33,756 nt of DNA, from positions 1-33,756 of the forward strand of contig JAJZDV010000017.1 of the NCBI GenBank assembly GCA_021846025.1, given 5' to 3'. This document shows positions 23,430 to 31,784 of the stretch, piece after piece. Made by a program: the position numbers and the translations under genes. Positions within the stretch are counted from its first letter, which is position 1. The number at the start of each line of letters is the position of its first letter. This stretch comes from Pseudomonadota bacterium. GTDB taxonomy: Bacteria; Pseudomonadota; Gammaproteobacteria; Burkholderiales; Burkholderiaceae_C. Below the pieces are notes generated by a model. It saw only the letters and a program-made list of their open reading frames with translations, searched no databases and had not been told where the DNA came from.

Positions 23430-24803
23430 CTAAGGCGAGCGCGGCGCGTGAAGGCGGTCCTGCGTCTCCACCACGCGGCGCAGCCACACCAGCATCAACA
23501 CTCCCGGGGCCGAGGCAACCACGGTGAACAGATAGAAATGCGGCCACCCCCAGGCTTGCACCAGATAGCCGGTGGCCGGACCGACATACACCCGGCCGAC
23601 CGCCGACAGCGCCGACAGCAAGGCGAACTGGGTGGCCGAGAAGCGCGTGTCACACAGCGCTGACAGGAAGGCGACGAAAGCCGCCGTGCCCATGCCGCCG
23701 GTGAAGTTCTCGATGCCCACCGCCGCACCCATCCACAGCAGGTTGGACGGCAACACCGCCAGTCCCCAGTACGCCAGATTCGACAAGCCCTGGGCGACGC
23801 CGAACCACACCAGCGCGCGCCACAAACCCAGCCGCGCCAGCAAGGCACCGCCGAGCAGGGCGCCGACGATGGTGGTGGCCAGGCCCATCGTCTTGTAAAC
23901 CAGCCCGACTTCCGCCGGGGTGTAGCCGGCCCCGCGAATCAGGAAGGTGGTGGACAGAGCCCCGGCGAAGGCATCGCCCAGCTTGTACAACACGATGGCC
24001 ACCAACAGCGACACCGCGCCCCGGCGCGAAAAAAATTCGCGGGCCGGCTCCACCACCGCGGCGGCCAAGCTGCGTGGCGGGGTGATGTGGCCGGGCGTGG
24101 GCGGCGCAAACAGTGTGGCCAGCATGAGCGCGGCCATGAGCATCGCCATCAGCGCGTACATGCCGCGCCAGCCCAGGTATTCGGCCGCCAGCCACAGCCC
24201 CAGCCCACCCGATACCAGCATGGCCATGCGGTAACCCAGCACGGCCACGGCTGCGCCGGCGCCACGTTCCTCGGGCGGCAGCAGATCGGTGCGGTAGGCG
24301 TCGATGACGATGTCTTGCGATGCCGAGAAGAAGGCCACGGCCACCGCCAGCAGGCCCACGGGGACCAGGCGCATCTCGGCAGCGGCCACGCCAAGGGCGG
24401 CCGCCGCATGTTCAAGGCCCGGCCAGGCCATGGCAGCCCCCGGCGCCGGTATGCCGACGAGGGCCACGGCCCCGAGGCTCGCCGCCAGCGCCGCCTGCAT
24501 CAGCAGCAGCCAGCCACGTCGTCGTCCTAGCCAGCGCGCCAGCAACGGCGGGTGGATGCGGTCCATGCCCGGCGCCCAGAGAAACTTGAAGACATAGGCC
24601 TGGCCGATGAGCGTGGCGAAGCCGATCGCCTTCAGGCTCACGCCCTCCACCGTCAACCAGGCCTGCAAGGTGCCTGCGGTCAGTGCCAGCGGCAAGCCGG
24701 ATGAGAAACCCAGCAGCAGCAATGCGGCCATGCGGCGATTGCCGAACACCTGGCGCAGCAAAAGCCACGGCGGCGGATTCTGGGTGACGGCTGGGGCGGA
24801 CAT
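23430..24803 (-). CDS. ampG: AmpG-like muropeptide permease (MFS)
   Basis: 457 residues (E. coli AmpG 491) with about 12 or more helices. Family marks: LLLGFSSGLPLALTAGTLQAWL, FLWAPGMDR, FSASQDIVIDAYRTDLL, RGAGAAVAVLGYR and a late GMGTAAFVAFLSALCD. It imports anhydro-muropeptides for cell-wall recycling and influences AmpR-type beta-lactamase induction. The start is ATG 24803; the frame is open upstream to 24944 but that would cross the pyrE promoter and start. It is first of the minus-strand run ampG-kdsD-kdsC-lptC and divergent from pyrE with 104 bp between. Confidence 0.85.
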   Translation of the reverse strand: MSAPAVTQNPPPWLLLRQVFGNRRMAALLLLGFSSGLPLALTAGTLQAWLTVEGVSLKAIGFATLIGQAYVFKFLWAPGMDRIHPPLLARWLGRRRGWLLLMQAALAASLGAVALVGIPAPGAAMAWPGLEHAAAALGVAAAEMRLVPVGLLAVAVAFFSASQDIVIDAYRTDLLPPEERGAGAAVAVLGYRMAMLVSGGLGLWLAAEYLGWRGMYALMAMLMAALMLATLFAPPTPGHITPPRSLAAAVVEPAREFFSRRGAVSLLVAIVLYKLGDAFAGALSTTFLIRGAGYTPAEVGLVYKTMGLATTIVGALLGGALLARLGLWRALVWFGVAQGLSNLAYWGLAVLPSNLLWMGAAVGIENFTGGMGTAAFVAFLSALCDTRFSATQFALLSALSAVGRVYVGPATGYLVQAWGWPHFYLFTVVASAPGVLMLVWLRRVVETQDRLHAPRSP

Positions 24804-24907
24804 GCGTGGTAGCAAGAGCAGGCCGTAGCATAGCTTCCGGTCACGCCCGTGCCGCCGCCTGGCGCCGCCTGGACGCCACCGTTCGCAGCCCTTCCCGCAT
24901 CCCCACC

Positions 24908-25603
24908 ATGCCGTCAGCAGCCGAGCCTCTTTGCACCCCGCCAAGCGCTTTAGCCCAGGACTTCGTGCGCTTCGCCGTCGACAGCGGCGTCATCCGTTTT
25001 GGCGCCTTCGTCACCAAAGCCGGGCGCGACACGCCCTATTTCTTCAACGCCGGACTGTTCAACGACGGCGCCAAACTCGGCCGCCTGGCCGGGTTTTATG
25101 CCGATGCGCTGATGTCCAGCGGCGTGGAGTTCGACATGCTGTTCGGGCCCGCTTACAAGGGCATCGCCCTGGCTGCTGCCGTGGCCATCGAACTGGCGCG
25201 ACGCGGGCGCAACGTGCCCTTCGCCTACAACCGCAAGGAAGCCAAGGACCACGGCGAAGGCGGCAGCCTGGTGGGTGCGCCGGTTGCCGGCCGGGTGGTG
25301 ATTGTCGACGACGTGATTTCCGCCGGGACCGCCATTGGCGAATCGGTCCGCCGGCTGCAGGCGGCCGGCGCCACGCCTGCAGCCGTGCTCATTGCCCTGG
25401 ACCGGCAGGAGAAGGCTGCGATTGCCGGCCAGACCCTGGAACAGTCGGCCGTGCAGCATGTGCAGACGACGCATGGTTTGCCGGTGGTGGCCATTGCCAA
25501 CCTTGACGCCCTGCTCGCCATGCTGGGCGCAGCGCAGGATGCGCAACTGACCCAGTGGCTGCCGCAAGTGCGCGATTACCGCGCGCGTTACGGCGTGCCG
25601 TAA
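24908..25603 (+). CDS. pyrE: Orotate phosphoribosyltransferase PyrE
   Basis: 231 residues (E. coli 213). It contains FGAFVTKAGRDTPYFFNAGLF near the N-terminus, GPAYKGIALA (80-89), the flexible catalytic loop YNRKEAKDHGEGG (107-119) and the PRPP site VIVDDVISAGTA (131-142). It makes orotidine-5-P from orotate and PRPP in pyrimidine synthesis. The start is ATG 24908; the ribosome site is weak. It is a single-gene unit. Confidence 0.95.
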   Translation: MPSAAEPLCTPPSALAQDFVRFAVDSGVIRFGAFVTKAGRDTPYFFNAGLFNDGAKLGRLAGFYADALMSSGVEFDMLFGPAYKGIALAAAVAIELARRGRNVPFAYNRKEAKDHGEGGSLVGAPVAGRVVIVDDVISAGTAIGESVRRLQAAGATPAAVLIALDRQEKAAIAGQTLEQSAVQHVQTTHGLPVVAIANLDALLAMLGAAQDAQLTQWLPQVRDYRARYGVP

Positions 25604-25864
25604 ACCCAGCCAAGGCCGTGCGCGTGTCGCCCGGGAGTGACACGGCAAAGCCTGACCAATCAACGACTTGCCGGTCACGGTCGAGTCGCCGTCGGGACGA
25701 GGCGACGCCATGGGTCACCCCATCACCCCGGCGAGCCTCGCCGCCGTGGGCGAAATGATCACAAACCGTTGATCTGCAAGTTTTTTTCGTGGATGGCATG
25801 GGGTTTGCACCCAGTAGACCGGGCAGCACTTTGGCTGCTGGCACTCACCACGAAGGAATCCGTC
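25604..25864. other. Intergenic region between pyrE and the BON gene
   Basis: Contains a short hairpin CGTGTC/GACACG (25623-25628, 25639-25644). An AT-rich stretch has GATCA (25757-25761)/TGATC (25770-25774), followed 6 nt later by seven T (25781-25787). The latter is the closest thing to an intrinsic terminator here, though its stem is only 5 bp. No gene is supported. Confidence 0.4.
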
Positions 25865-26287
25865 ATGACGACCAACTCCCGTCTCGGCAAAATCATCCCT
25901 GTCACCGGCGCCACGCTGATCGCTCTCGCTCTGGGCAGCGTCAGGGCGCAGGCTGCCGACCTGGCACAGTCCCCGATGCAAACACCTTCCACCATGCAGC
26001 CTCTTGCCGGCATGCAGGGCCAGAGCGGTGGCGCCCAGCCATCGCAAGCCCCCCGGGAAGGGGTCGCCAAGTCCATGGACGACGCGCTCATCACCACCAA
26101 GGTGAAAGCCGAACTGCTGCAAGATCAATCGCTCAAGAGCCTGCACATCCACGTGACCACACGCCAAGGCGTGGTGCATTTGACGGGGAACGTTGCCAGC
26201 TCCAAAGAAGTGTCCCGCGCTGTCCAAGTGGCCCAGGCTGTACCCGGCGTGAAGCTGGTGATGTCCGATCTGCAGGTCCAGGGCTGA
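25865..26287 (+). CDS. Exported BON-domain protein
   Basis: 140 residues. The signal peptide (about 1-30) ends near AQA|AD. A Met/Gln/Pro-rich linker (QSPMQTPSTMQP) follows, then one BON domain (about 70-139): DDALITTKVKAELL, HVTTRQGVVHLTGNV and PGVKLVMSDLQV. BON proteins of the OsmY/DolP type sit in the periplasm and bind phospholipid or respond to envelope stress. The start is ATG 25865 with AAGGAA 6 nt upstream. Confidence 0.88.
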   Translation: MTTNSRLGKIIPVTGATLIALALGSVRAQAADLAQSPMQTPSTMQPLAGMQGQSGGAQPSQAPREGVAKSMDDALITTKVKAELLQDQSLKSLHIHVTTRQGVVHLTGNVASSKEVSRAVQVAQAVPGVKLVMSDLQVQG

Positions 26288-26291
26288 AGCA

Positions 26292-26351
26292 CCTGCGCGC
26301 CGGATCCGTGCCCCACCCCGCCGCCTGGGGCGGTTGCGGAGGGCGCGCAGG
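26292..26351 (+). terminator. Two-tier hairpin after the BON gene
   Basis: The outer stem CCTGCGCGCC (26292-26301)/GGCGCGCAGG (26342-26351) is perfect over 10 bp. It encloses CCGCC (26318-26322)/GGCGG (26329-26333). It begins 5 bp past the BON stop. It lacks a T-run but is the only terminator-like element before the next promoter. Confidence 0.45.
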
Positions 26352-26412
26352 CGGGCGACAGCAGGGTGAGCCGCAACCCTGCCGAGGAGAGCCCGCACGT
26401 CACTGAGGGGCA

Positions 26413-26443
26413 TCGACCTTGGTGGAATAAGAATCGTTATTAT
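26413..26443 (+). promoter_or_regulatory. Fur-box-like operator and promoter of the PepSY/cytochrome b561 pair
   Basis: An AT-rich island (26423-26441) containing AATAAGAATCGTTATT, with perfect AATAA/TTATT arms, matches the 19-bp Fur consensus at about 12 positions by eye. It overlaps a -10-like TATTAT (26438-26443) with TCGACC (26413-26418) as a possible -35. The start codon is at 26476. This predicts repression under iron-replete conditions. Confidence 0.55.
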
Positions 26444-26475
26444 TTGATGCATCTTGTCATCCACAGTCATGCTCC

Positions 26476-26772
26476 ATGCCACGCGACTCCTTCTCGACCA
26501 CTGGCGCGGTGTGCGCCGCCACGCTACTCGGGCTCGGGCTGAGTGCTGCTCCCGCCCTGGCCGGACCGCAATGCACCCGGGAGCCATCCGCCAAATGGCT
26601 GGACGCAGCCAAGTTCCGCACCGATCTCGAGGCGCGGGGCTATGCCATTGCCAGGTTCAAGACCACATCCGGGCACTGTTACGAGATCTACGGCAAGGAC
26701 AAGGCTGGCACCAAGGTTGAAATCTATTTCGATCCGGTCGACGGCAAGATCGTCAAGCAGGAACGCCGTTGA
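26476..26772 (+). CDS. Small exported PepSY-domain protein
   Basis: 98 residues. The signal peptide cleaves near ALA|GPQ (29/30). A single PepSY module follows (about 40-97): KFRTDLEARGYAIARFKTT, then CYEIYGKDKAG, then VEIYFDPVDGKIVKQ. It is periplasmic. Its function is unclear; in several proteobacteria such proteins are paired with cytochrome b561. The start ATG 26476 has a weak ribosome site. The stop overlaps the TTG start of the cytochrome gene (TTGA), indicating coupled translation. Confidence 0.85.
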   Translation: MPRDSFSTTGAVCAATLLGLGLSAAPALAGPQCTREPSAKWLDAAKFRTDLEARGYAIARFKTTSGHCYEIYGKDKAGTKVEIYFDPVDGKIVKQERR

Positions 26773-27308
26773 CCGAATCTGCGGCCCCGCTCGAGCCTGA
26801 AGATCGCACCCCGCTGGCCCTGCGCCTGTACCACGGGGCCCTGGCCGCATCCTTCATCGGCGCCTGGGCACTTGAATCGGTCTGGCGCGAGGCGCATGCA
26901 TGGCTGGGTTACACCCTTGCTGGCCTGTTGCTGTGGCGCCTGGTGTACGGCCTGAGCGGTCCGCAGGCCTGGCGCTTCGCCACGTTCATCGTCGGGCCTC
27001 GGCGGGTGTGGCGCTACGCCATCGACTTGGGCCATGGCCGAGCCGCCTTGAGAGCCAGCTACAACCCCCTGGCCGGCTGGGCCATCGCCGGACACATGCT
27101 GGTGCTCGGCGCCGTGGTCTTCAGCGGGCATGGGCTGACCACCGACACCTTCTGGGGTGACGAGGCGCTGCAGTTGGCCCATGCCTTGCTGGTGGACGCC
27201 ATGTGGGTCATGGTCGCCCTGCATCTCGGCGGCGTCACGCTGGCCAGCGTGCGCAGTCGCCGCCTGTTGCCGCTCGCCATGCTCAGCGGGCGCCGCTACC
27301 CGCACTGA
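26769..27308 (+). CDS. Cytochrome b561 family membrane protein
   Basis: 179 residues from TTG 26769. Four membrane helices carry His in LYHGALA, EAHAWLGY, GHMLVLGA and ALHLGG, consistent with two b-hemes. The text WLGYTLAGLLLWRLVYG and YNPLAGWAIAGH is typical of the b561/NapC-like diheme family. It probably moves electrons from the quinone pool toward the PepSY partner or a periplasmic reductase, perhaps a ferric reductase given the Fur-like box upstream (inference). The start is unusual (TTG) but no ATG exists before the first helix, and AGGAA lies upstream. Confidence 0.88.
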   Translation: MTESAAPLEPEDRTPLALRLYHGALAASFIGAWALESVWREAHAWLGYTLAGLLLWRLVYGLSGPQAWRFATFIVGPRRVWRYAIDLGHGRAALRASYNPLAGWAIAGHMLVLGAVVFSGHGLTTDTFWGDEALQLAHALLVDAMWVMVALHLGGVTLASVRSRRLLPLAMLSGRRYPH

Positions 27309-27335
27309 AGGCACGGCGAGCCGCTGAGCACGTCC

Positions 27336-27974
27336 TCAAGTGCCGCCGACGTATGGATTGCTGCGGCGCTCTTCACCGAAGGTGGACTCCGGGCCATGCC
27401 CGGGAATGAACACCGTGTCGTCGCCCATGGGCCAGAGCCGCTGGGTGATGCTGTCGAGCAACTGCTGATGATTGCCGCGCGGAAAATCGGTCCGGCCGAT
27501 GGAACCCGCGAACAGCACGTCGCCCACCCAGCAGCGCTTGGCCTCGGGCTGATGGAACACCACATGCCCGGGCGTATGGCCCGGGCAATGGCGCACCTCG
27601 AAGCGCAGCGTGCCCAGGGTGAGTTGATCGCCGTCGTGCAACCAGCGGTCGGGCGTGAACGCCTCCGCCGGGGACAAGCCGAACATCTTGGACTGCTGCG
27701 GCAAGCCATCGATCCAGAACTGATCGTCCGGGTGCGGGCCGACGATGGGCACGCCCGCACGCCTGGCCGCCGCCGCGGCGGCACCGGCATGGTCGATGTG
27801 GGCATGCGTGAGCCACACGCCACGCAAGCTCACGCCCTGCGCCGCAACCTCGGCGAACACCCGGTCGAGATCACCGCCAGGGTCCGTGAGCACAGCCTCG
27901 TCAGCGGCGTCGTCCCAAAGCAGGCAACAGTTCTGCGCGAAGGGGGTTACGGGAAGAATGCGGTAGCGCAGCAT
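27336..27974 (-). CDS. Glyoxalase-II-like metallo-beta-lactamase-fold hydrolase
   Basis: 212 residues. Metal ligands: THAHIDHAG (His57, His59, Asp61, His62), the later HCPGHTPGHVVFH, Asp in GDVLFAGSIGRTDFPRG, and PGHGPEST. The length and the LFAGSIGRTD signature fit YcbL-type glyoxalase II, which hydrolyses S-lactoylglutathione or other thioesters. The start is ATG 27974 (MLRYRILPV); the frame is open further upstream without a ribosome site. Convergent with cytochrome b561, 27 bp apart. Confidence 0.9.
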   Translation of the reverse strand: MLRYRILPVTPFAQNCCLLWDDAADEAVLTDPGGDLDRVFAEVAAQGVSLRGVWLTHAHIDHAGAAAAAARRAGVPIVGPHPDDQFWIDGLPQQSKMFGLSPAEAFTPDRWLHDGDQLTLGTLRFEVRHCPGHTPGHVVFHQPEAKRCWVGDVLFAGSIGRTDFPRGNHQQLLDSITQRLWPMGDDTVFIPGHGPESTFGEERRSNPYVGGT

Positions 27975-28087
27975 GGAGATCGGCCGGTTCAAAAGGTCCA
28001 GAATACGGCCAGGCCGGGCTGCGCCGCCGATCTCACGGCAAGCGTCGTGGCTCGATTTCGCGAGCATCGCGCCTGAAGGTTGCAAAT

Positions 28088-28104
28088 CCGGGTGTCGTAC
28101 CCGG
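28088..28104 (-). terminator. Hairpin downstream of the first chalcone-isomerase-like gene
   Basis: CCGGGT (28088-28093)/ACCCGG (28099-28104) with a 5-nt loop lies 105 bp past the gene ending at 28209. On the minus strand it is followed by ATTTGCA, so the U-tract is minimal. The rest of 27975-28208 holds nothing else I can name. Confidence 0.35.
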
Positions 28105-28208
28105 TGCTGCACACATCGCGTGCAAACCGAGATGTCCTTCAGCCTGGGCGTATCCGGCGAAAAGCTGGCGTTGGAGGCATCCGCAGCCGACCTCGGACCG
28201 CAACCTGG

Positions 28209-28817
28209 TCACATGGATTTTTCGGGCTTTGCGCAACCCAGGCAGTGCGCCGAGGGGTGGTTTTCCCGTTGCACGGCAGCGCTGTTGATGACCCCGGCCG
28301 GCAGGGCGCGGGCGATGCTGTCGAACAGTTCGGGGCCGCCGATCGGCGCCGACTTCAGACCATTCGGCACCATCACGTACGTGCCTTGCTTGTTGAAGAA
28401 GCGGAGCGAGACGGTTTCGCCGGCACCGATGGTCTTGACGCTTTTGAACATGGCCTGCATCTTCGCCAAGTCGGGCTCATAGCCTTTGTACGCTGCCGCC
28501 GAGACGCTCTTTTTCACCAACGCGTCGATGGCGTCGCCGAGTTGGGCGCCGCCCATGGATTGGATGGGGATCAGACGCAGTTCCTTCATGCTCGCCGTCA
28601 TGATGGCCGAGTTGGAGGTGGTGTTCTCGGGCACATACAGCGCCGCGGCCAGGCGATGGCCGGCGAGGTTGATCAGGCCTGCGCCGTTGATCCACAGCGC
28701 CATGCCATCTGCAGGGGCCGACTGCTCGACGGACACGCCACCGACCTGGATGGCGGCGTCGGCATTGACGGTTGCAAAGCTTGCGGCCAGTGCTGCGGCC
28801 AACATCAGGTTTTTCAT
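28209..28817 (-). CDS. Exported chalcone-isomerase-like protein 1
   Basis: 202 residues. The signal peptide ends near ADA|AIQVGG (22/23). The mature part has GLINLAGHRLAAALYVPE, MKELRLIPIQSMGGAQLGDAI, VSLRFFNKQGTYVMVPNG and a final helix, the pattern of bacterial chalcone-isomerase-fold proteins that bind lipidic or heme-like ligands; catalytic function is doubtful. The tail carries HCLGC. The start is ATG 28817 with GAGGAG 7 nt upstream. A TATATA (about 28853) is a possible -10. It follows a paralogue on the same strand. Confidence 0.82.
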   Translation of the reverse strand: MKNLMLAAALAASFATVNADAAIQVGGVSVEQSAPADGMALWINGAGLINLAGHRLAAALYVPENTTSNSAIMTASMKELRLIPIQSMGGAQLGDAIDALVKKSVSAAAYKGYEPDLAKMQAMFKSVKTIGAGETVSLRFFNKQGTYVMVPNGLKSAPIGGPELFDSIARALPAGVINSAAVQRENHPSAHCLGCAKPEKSM

Positions 28818-29002
28818 GGACGACTCCTCGGGTGGTGCCTGCTGACGCAAGCTATATAAGCGCATGATTATTCATCGACTGTGCGCCAATGGCGTGCGAT
28901 TTCGCAACAAGCTGTGAGCATCCGCAATCTTGCGCTTGCATTCCAGGGCAAGTCCCGCGGGGTACTCGGGACAATACGGGGGCTGCCCGTCTGCCCCGGC
29001 CC

Positions 29003-29617
29003 TCACTGGCTCACGGCGGCGTCTCCGAGCAGGGCGCTTTTCAGACGCGTCTCGGCAGGATCCTTGCCAAGCCAGATCTTCAGCAGGGCTTTGAAAAAAT
29101 CAGGATCGGTGTAGGGTGCGCCAGCAGACACCCCATCGATGTCGATCACCGTGCCATGGCCCGGAACGAAGCGCAAGGTGATGACTTCGCCGGTCTTGAG
29201 GTTGCGTTTTTGCGCGAACAGCCCGCCCAGCCGCGCCAGGCTCGGAATCAGCCCGCCGAATTCTTCAGCCGAGACGTTGTTCTGGATGCCTTCGGTGAGC
29301 TTCTTGCCCAGTTCCGAGCCGGTGACGTCACGCAACATCACCAGGCGCATTTCTTTCGGCCCCGGCATATCGAGCGCCGTCTGGGCGTTGCCGGTTTTTT
29401 GCGGCAAGTAGAGCGCGGCGACATACACCTTGAAAAACAGGAAGTAACGTGTCCCCACCCCGTTGAGCACAAGCGGTTTTCCGCCCAGTTGTTGGCTTTC
29501 GTCCACCGGCACGCCGTGGATTTCCAGCGCATGGGCGGCCTGAAGGGTGGCGATTTGCAGGGTGACGGCGAAGAGTGCGGCAGCAAAACGGCGCGGTGCA
29601 AGTCGGCGGGCGGTCAT
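29003..29617 (-). CDS. Exported chalcone-isomerase-like protein 2
   Basis: 204 residues. The signal peptide ends near AHA|LEIHG (about 30). The core is LVLNGVGTRYFLFFKVYVAALYLPQ, KEMRLVMLRDVTGSELGKKLTEGI and VITLRFVPGHGTVIDIDG, a better match to the bacterial CHI family than its neighbour. The two genes share length, export and motif order, so they are probably an old tandem duplication. The start is ATG 29617 with AGGAG 5 nt upstream. The substrate or ligand is unknown. Confidence 0.87.
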   Translation of the reverse strand: MTARRLAPRRFAAALFAVTLQIATLQAAHALEIHGVPVDESQQLGGKPLVLNGVGTRYFLFFKVYVAALYLPQKTGNAQTALDMPGPKEMRLVMLRDVTGSELGKKLTEGIQNNVSAEEFGGLIPSLARLGGLFAQKRNLKTGEVITLRFVPGHGTVIDIDGVSAGAPYTDPDFFKALLKIWLGKDPAETRLKSALLGDAAVSQ

Positions 29618-29798
29618 GGAGTCTCCTGAATTGTCGGGATAAAAAAGCACGATCGTTCAGTTTCCGACAAATCGGCCGGTCTGGCAATCCGGGCATCACC
29701 CCAATGCGGCACAAGGGTCGATGCAGCAGCCGACCCTTCGCGCTGGACGCCATCCAGGCTCGACAGGCCGCGGCGCGAGCCGGGACACCGTGCGGGTT

Positions 29799-29978
29799 TG
29801 CTACAGTCAAGTGCATCGCGCCACGCGGCCGATCCAGGCGCCCACCTCCTCATGTTCATCCATCGCAAGCATGTTTTCGGTTCCGCAGACCGGGGGGCCT
29901 GGCCCTGGCGGCCCGGCTCCCGACTTGCGCACACCGCTTGAGCGCCGCGCGCGCTGCAAGCGGCCCGACCTTGCGGCG
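29799..29978 (+). promoter_or_regulatory. Possible trpE promoter, leader peptide and attenuator
   Basis: An extended -10 (TGCTACAGT, 29799-29807) would start RNA near 29814. A 29-codon frame follows (ATG 29852, stop TGA 29939-29941) with Trp codons at residues 17 and 19 (AWPWR). Eleven nt later come two mutually exclusive stems: 29952-29960/29970-29978 (9 bp, one G-U) and 29962-29967/29977-29982 (6 bp). This layout suits ribosome-mediated attenuation, but the leader has no Shine-Dalgarno, Trp is only 2 of 29 codons and no U-run is present. The remainder of 29618-30040 shows no gene. Confidence 0.3.
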
Positions 29979-30040
29979 GGCCATGGCTGGCCGCAGAGGA
30001 TGAACCTGGCGGCCGCCTCGGCCGCGCCCGAGAAGACGCC

Positions 30041-31540
30041 ATGACCGAACTCGAATTTCAATCCCTGGCCCGCGAGGGCTACAACCGCATCGCCTTGGTT
30101 TCCGAGGCCTTCGCCGACCTGGAAACACCGCTGTCGCTTTACCTGAAACTGGCCCACCCGATGCAGGGCGGGCGCAACACGTTCCTGCTGGAGTCCGTGG
30201 TCGGTGGCGAGCGTTTCGGCCGCTACTCGTTCATTGGGCTGTCCGCGCGCACCGAGTTGCGGGTGAAGAACGGCGTCTCCCAGGTGCTGCGCGACGGCGC
30301 GGTGATCGAGACCTCCGAGCAGCCGCCGCTGGATTTCATCGAGGCGTATTACGCCCGTTTCAAGGTTGCCCTGCCTGCCGGCATGCCGCGGTTTTGCGGC
30401 GGCCTGGCCGGCTACTTCGGCTACGACGCGGCGCGCTACATCGAGCCCAAGCTGATGGCCTCGGCGGCCAAGCATCCCAAGCCCGACCCGCTGGACTTGC
30501 CCGACATCCTGCTGCTGCTGAGCGAGGAGCTGGCCGTGATCGACAACCTCTCGGGGCGGCTCTACCTCATCGTCTACGCCGACCCGGCCCAGCCCGAAGC
30601 CTACGGCCGCGCCCGCTCGCGGCTGCAAACCCTGCGCGAACACTTGCGCTACTCGGTCACGGCACCCCCCATGATGCGCAGCACCGTGACACCAACCGAG
30701 CGCGAGTTCGACAAGGCCGACTACCTGGAGGCGGTGGCGCAGGCGAAGGAGTTGATTGCTGCCGGCGACTTCATGCAGGTGCAAGTGGGACAGCGGCTGC
30801 GCAAGCGTTATGCCGAGTCGCCGCTGTCGCTCTACCGGGCGCTGCGCTCGATCAACCCCTCGCCTTACATGTACTTCTACAACTTCGGCGACTTCCAGGT
30901 GGTGGGCTCCTCACCCGAAATTCTGGTGCGGCAGGAAGCGGTGGCGGGCGGCGAGAAAGTCACCATCCGGCCGCTGGCCGGCACCCGCCCGCGCGGCACC
31001 AACAGCGACGACGACGCGCGTCACGAGCGTGAGTTGCTGGCCGATCCGAAGGAGCGCGCCGAGCACCTGATGCTCATCGACCTGGCGCGCAACGATCTCG
31101 GGCGCATTGCCCAGACCGGCAGCGTGAAGGTGACCGAGGCCTTCGCCATCGAACGCTACTCGCACGTCATGCACATCGTCAGCAATGTCGAGGGCCTGCT
31201 CAAACCGGGCCTGTCGGCGCTCGACGTGCTGCGCGCCACCTTCCCCGCCGGCACGCTGTCGGGCGCGCCCAAGATTCGCGCGATGGAAGTCATCGACGCG
31301 CTCGAACCCACCCGCCGCGGCCTGTACGGCGGCGCCGTGGGCTACTGGAGCTTCGCCGGCGACATGGACCTGGCCATTGCCATCCGCACCGGCATCATCA
31401 AGAACCACTGGCTTTATGTGCAGGCCGCCGCCGGCGTGGTGGCCGACTCGGTGCCCGAGATGGAATGGCGCGAGACCGAGGCCAAGGCGCGCGCCGTGCT
31501 GCGCGCCGCCGAGCAAGTGCAGGAAGGGCTCGACGGCTGA
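30041..31540 (+). CDS. trpE: Anthranilate synthase component I (TrpE)
   Basis: 499 residues. The N-terminal domain has the tryptophan feedback site LLES (49-52). The chorismate-binding domain (about 225-490) has AGDFMQVQVGQRL, PLAGTRPRG, ADPKERAEHLMLIDLARNDLGR, ATFPAGTLSGAPKIRAMEVID and the C-terminal AGVVADSVPE. With the TrpG glutaminase it converts chorismate to anthranilate. trpG, trpD and trpC are not downstream here; a GST gene follows after 244 bp, so the trp genes are split. The ATG 30041 has GAGAAG upstream. A 7-bp stem at 31642-31648/31658-31664 without a T-run may end the transcript. Confidence 0.96.
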   Translation: MTELEFQSLAREGYNRIALVSEAFADLETPLSLYLKLAHPMQGGRNTFLLESVVGGERFGRYSFIGLSARTELRVKNGVSQVLRDGAVIETSEQPPLDFIEAYYARFKVALPAGMPRFCGGLAGYFGYDAARYIEPKLMASAAKHPKPDPLDLPDILLLLSEELAVIDNLSGRLYLIVYADPAQPEAYGRARSRLQTLREHLRYSVTAPPMMRSTVTPTEREFDKADYLEAVAQAKELIAAGDFMQVQVGQRLRKRYAESPLSLYRALRSINPSPYMYFYNFGDFQVVGSSPEILVRQEAVAGGEKVTIRPLAGTRPRGTNSDDDARHERELLADPKERAEHLMLIDLARNDLGRIAQTGSVKVTEAFAIERYSHVMHIVSNVEGLLKPGLSALDVLRATFPAGTLSGAPKIRAMEVIDALEPTRRGLYGGAVGYWSFAGDMDLAIAIRTGIIKNHWLYVQAAAGVVADSVPEMEWRETEAKARAVLRAAEQVQEGLDG

Positions 31541-31784
31541 GGCCCCGTTGGCGCGGCTCGCGGGCTGCGGCTGCCTCGCTCCGCGAGCCCGGAGCAGTGC
31601 CGAGCCTGTGTGGGCCGCCCCGAGCCCGCTTGCCCCGCTTGCCGCTGCTGCCCTGACGCAGCGGCCCGGGCGCCGCCCCGGATCCGCATCTGCAAGAACC
31701 TTGGCTGCGGACTAGCATCAGCATCCTTTGTTGCCGTTGCGGCGCCTTGACGCTCCGGCCGCGTGGCCCAACCTGGAGACTTGC

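Noticed and set aside
25757-25787. FNR-like half-site TTGATCTG or strong terminator upstream of the BON gene
   Set aside because: The second FNR half-site is not present, and the 5-bp stem is too weak to call a firm terminator; listed only as part of the intergenic region.
29721-30044. 107-codon plus-strand frame before trpE
   Set aside because: No ribosome site, Pro/Arg/Ser-rich chance composition, and it would overlap the trpE start. The region is better seen as a leader.
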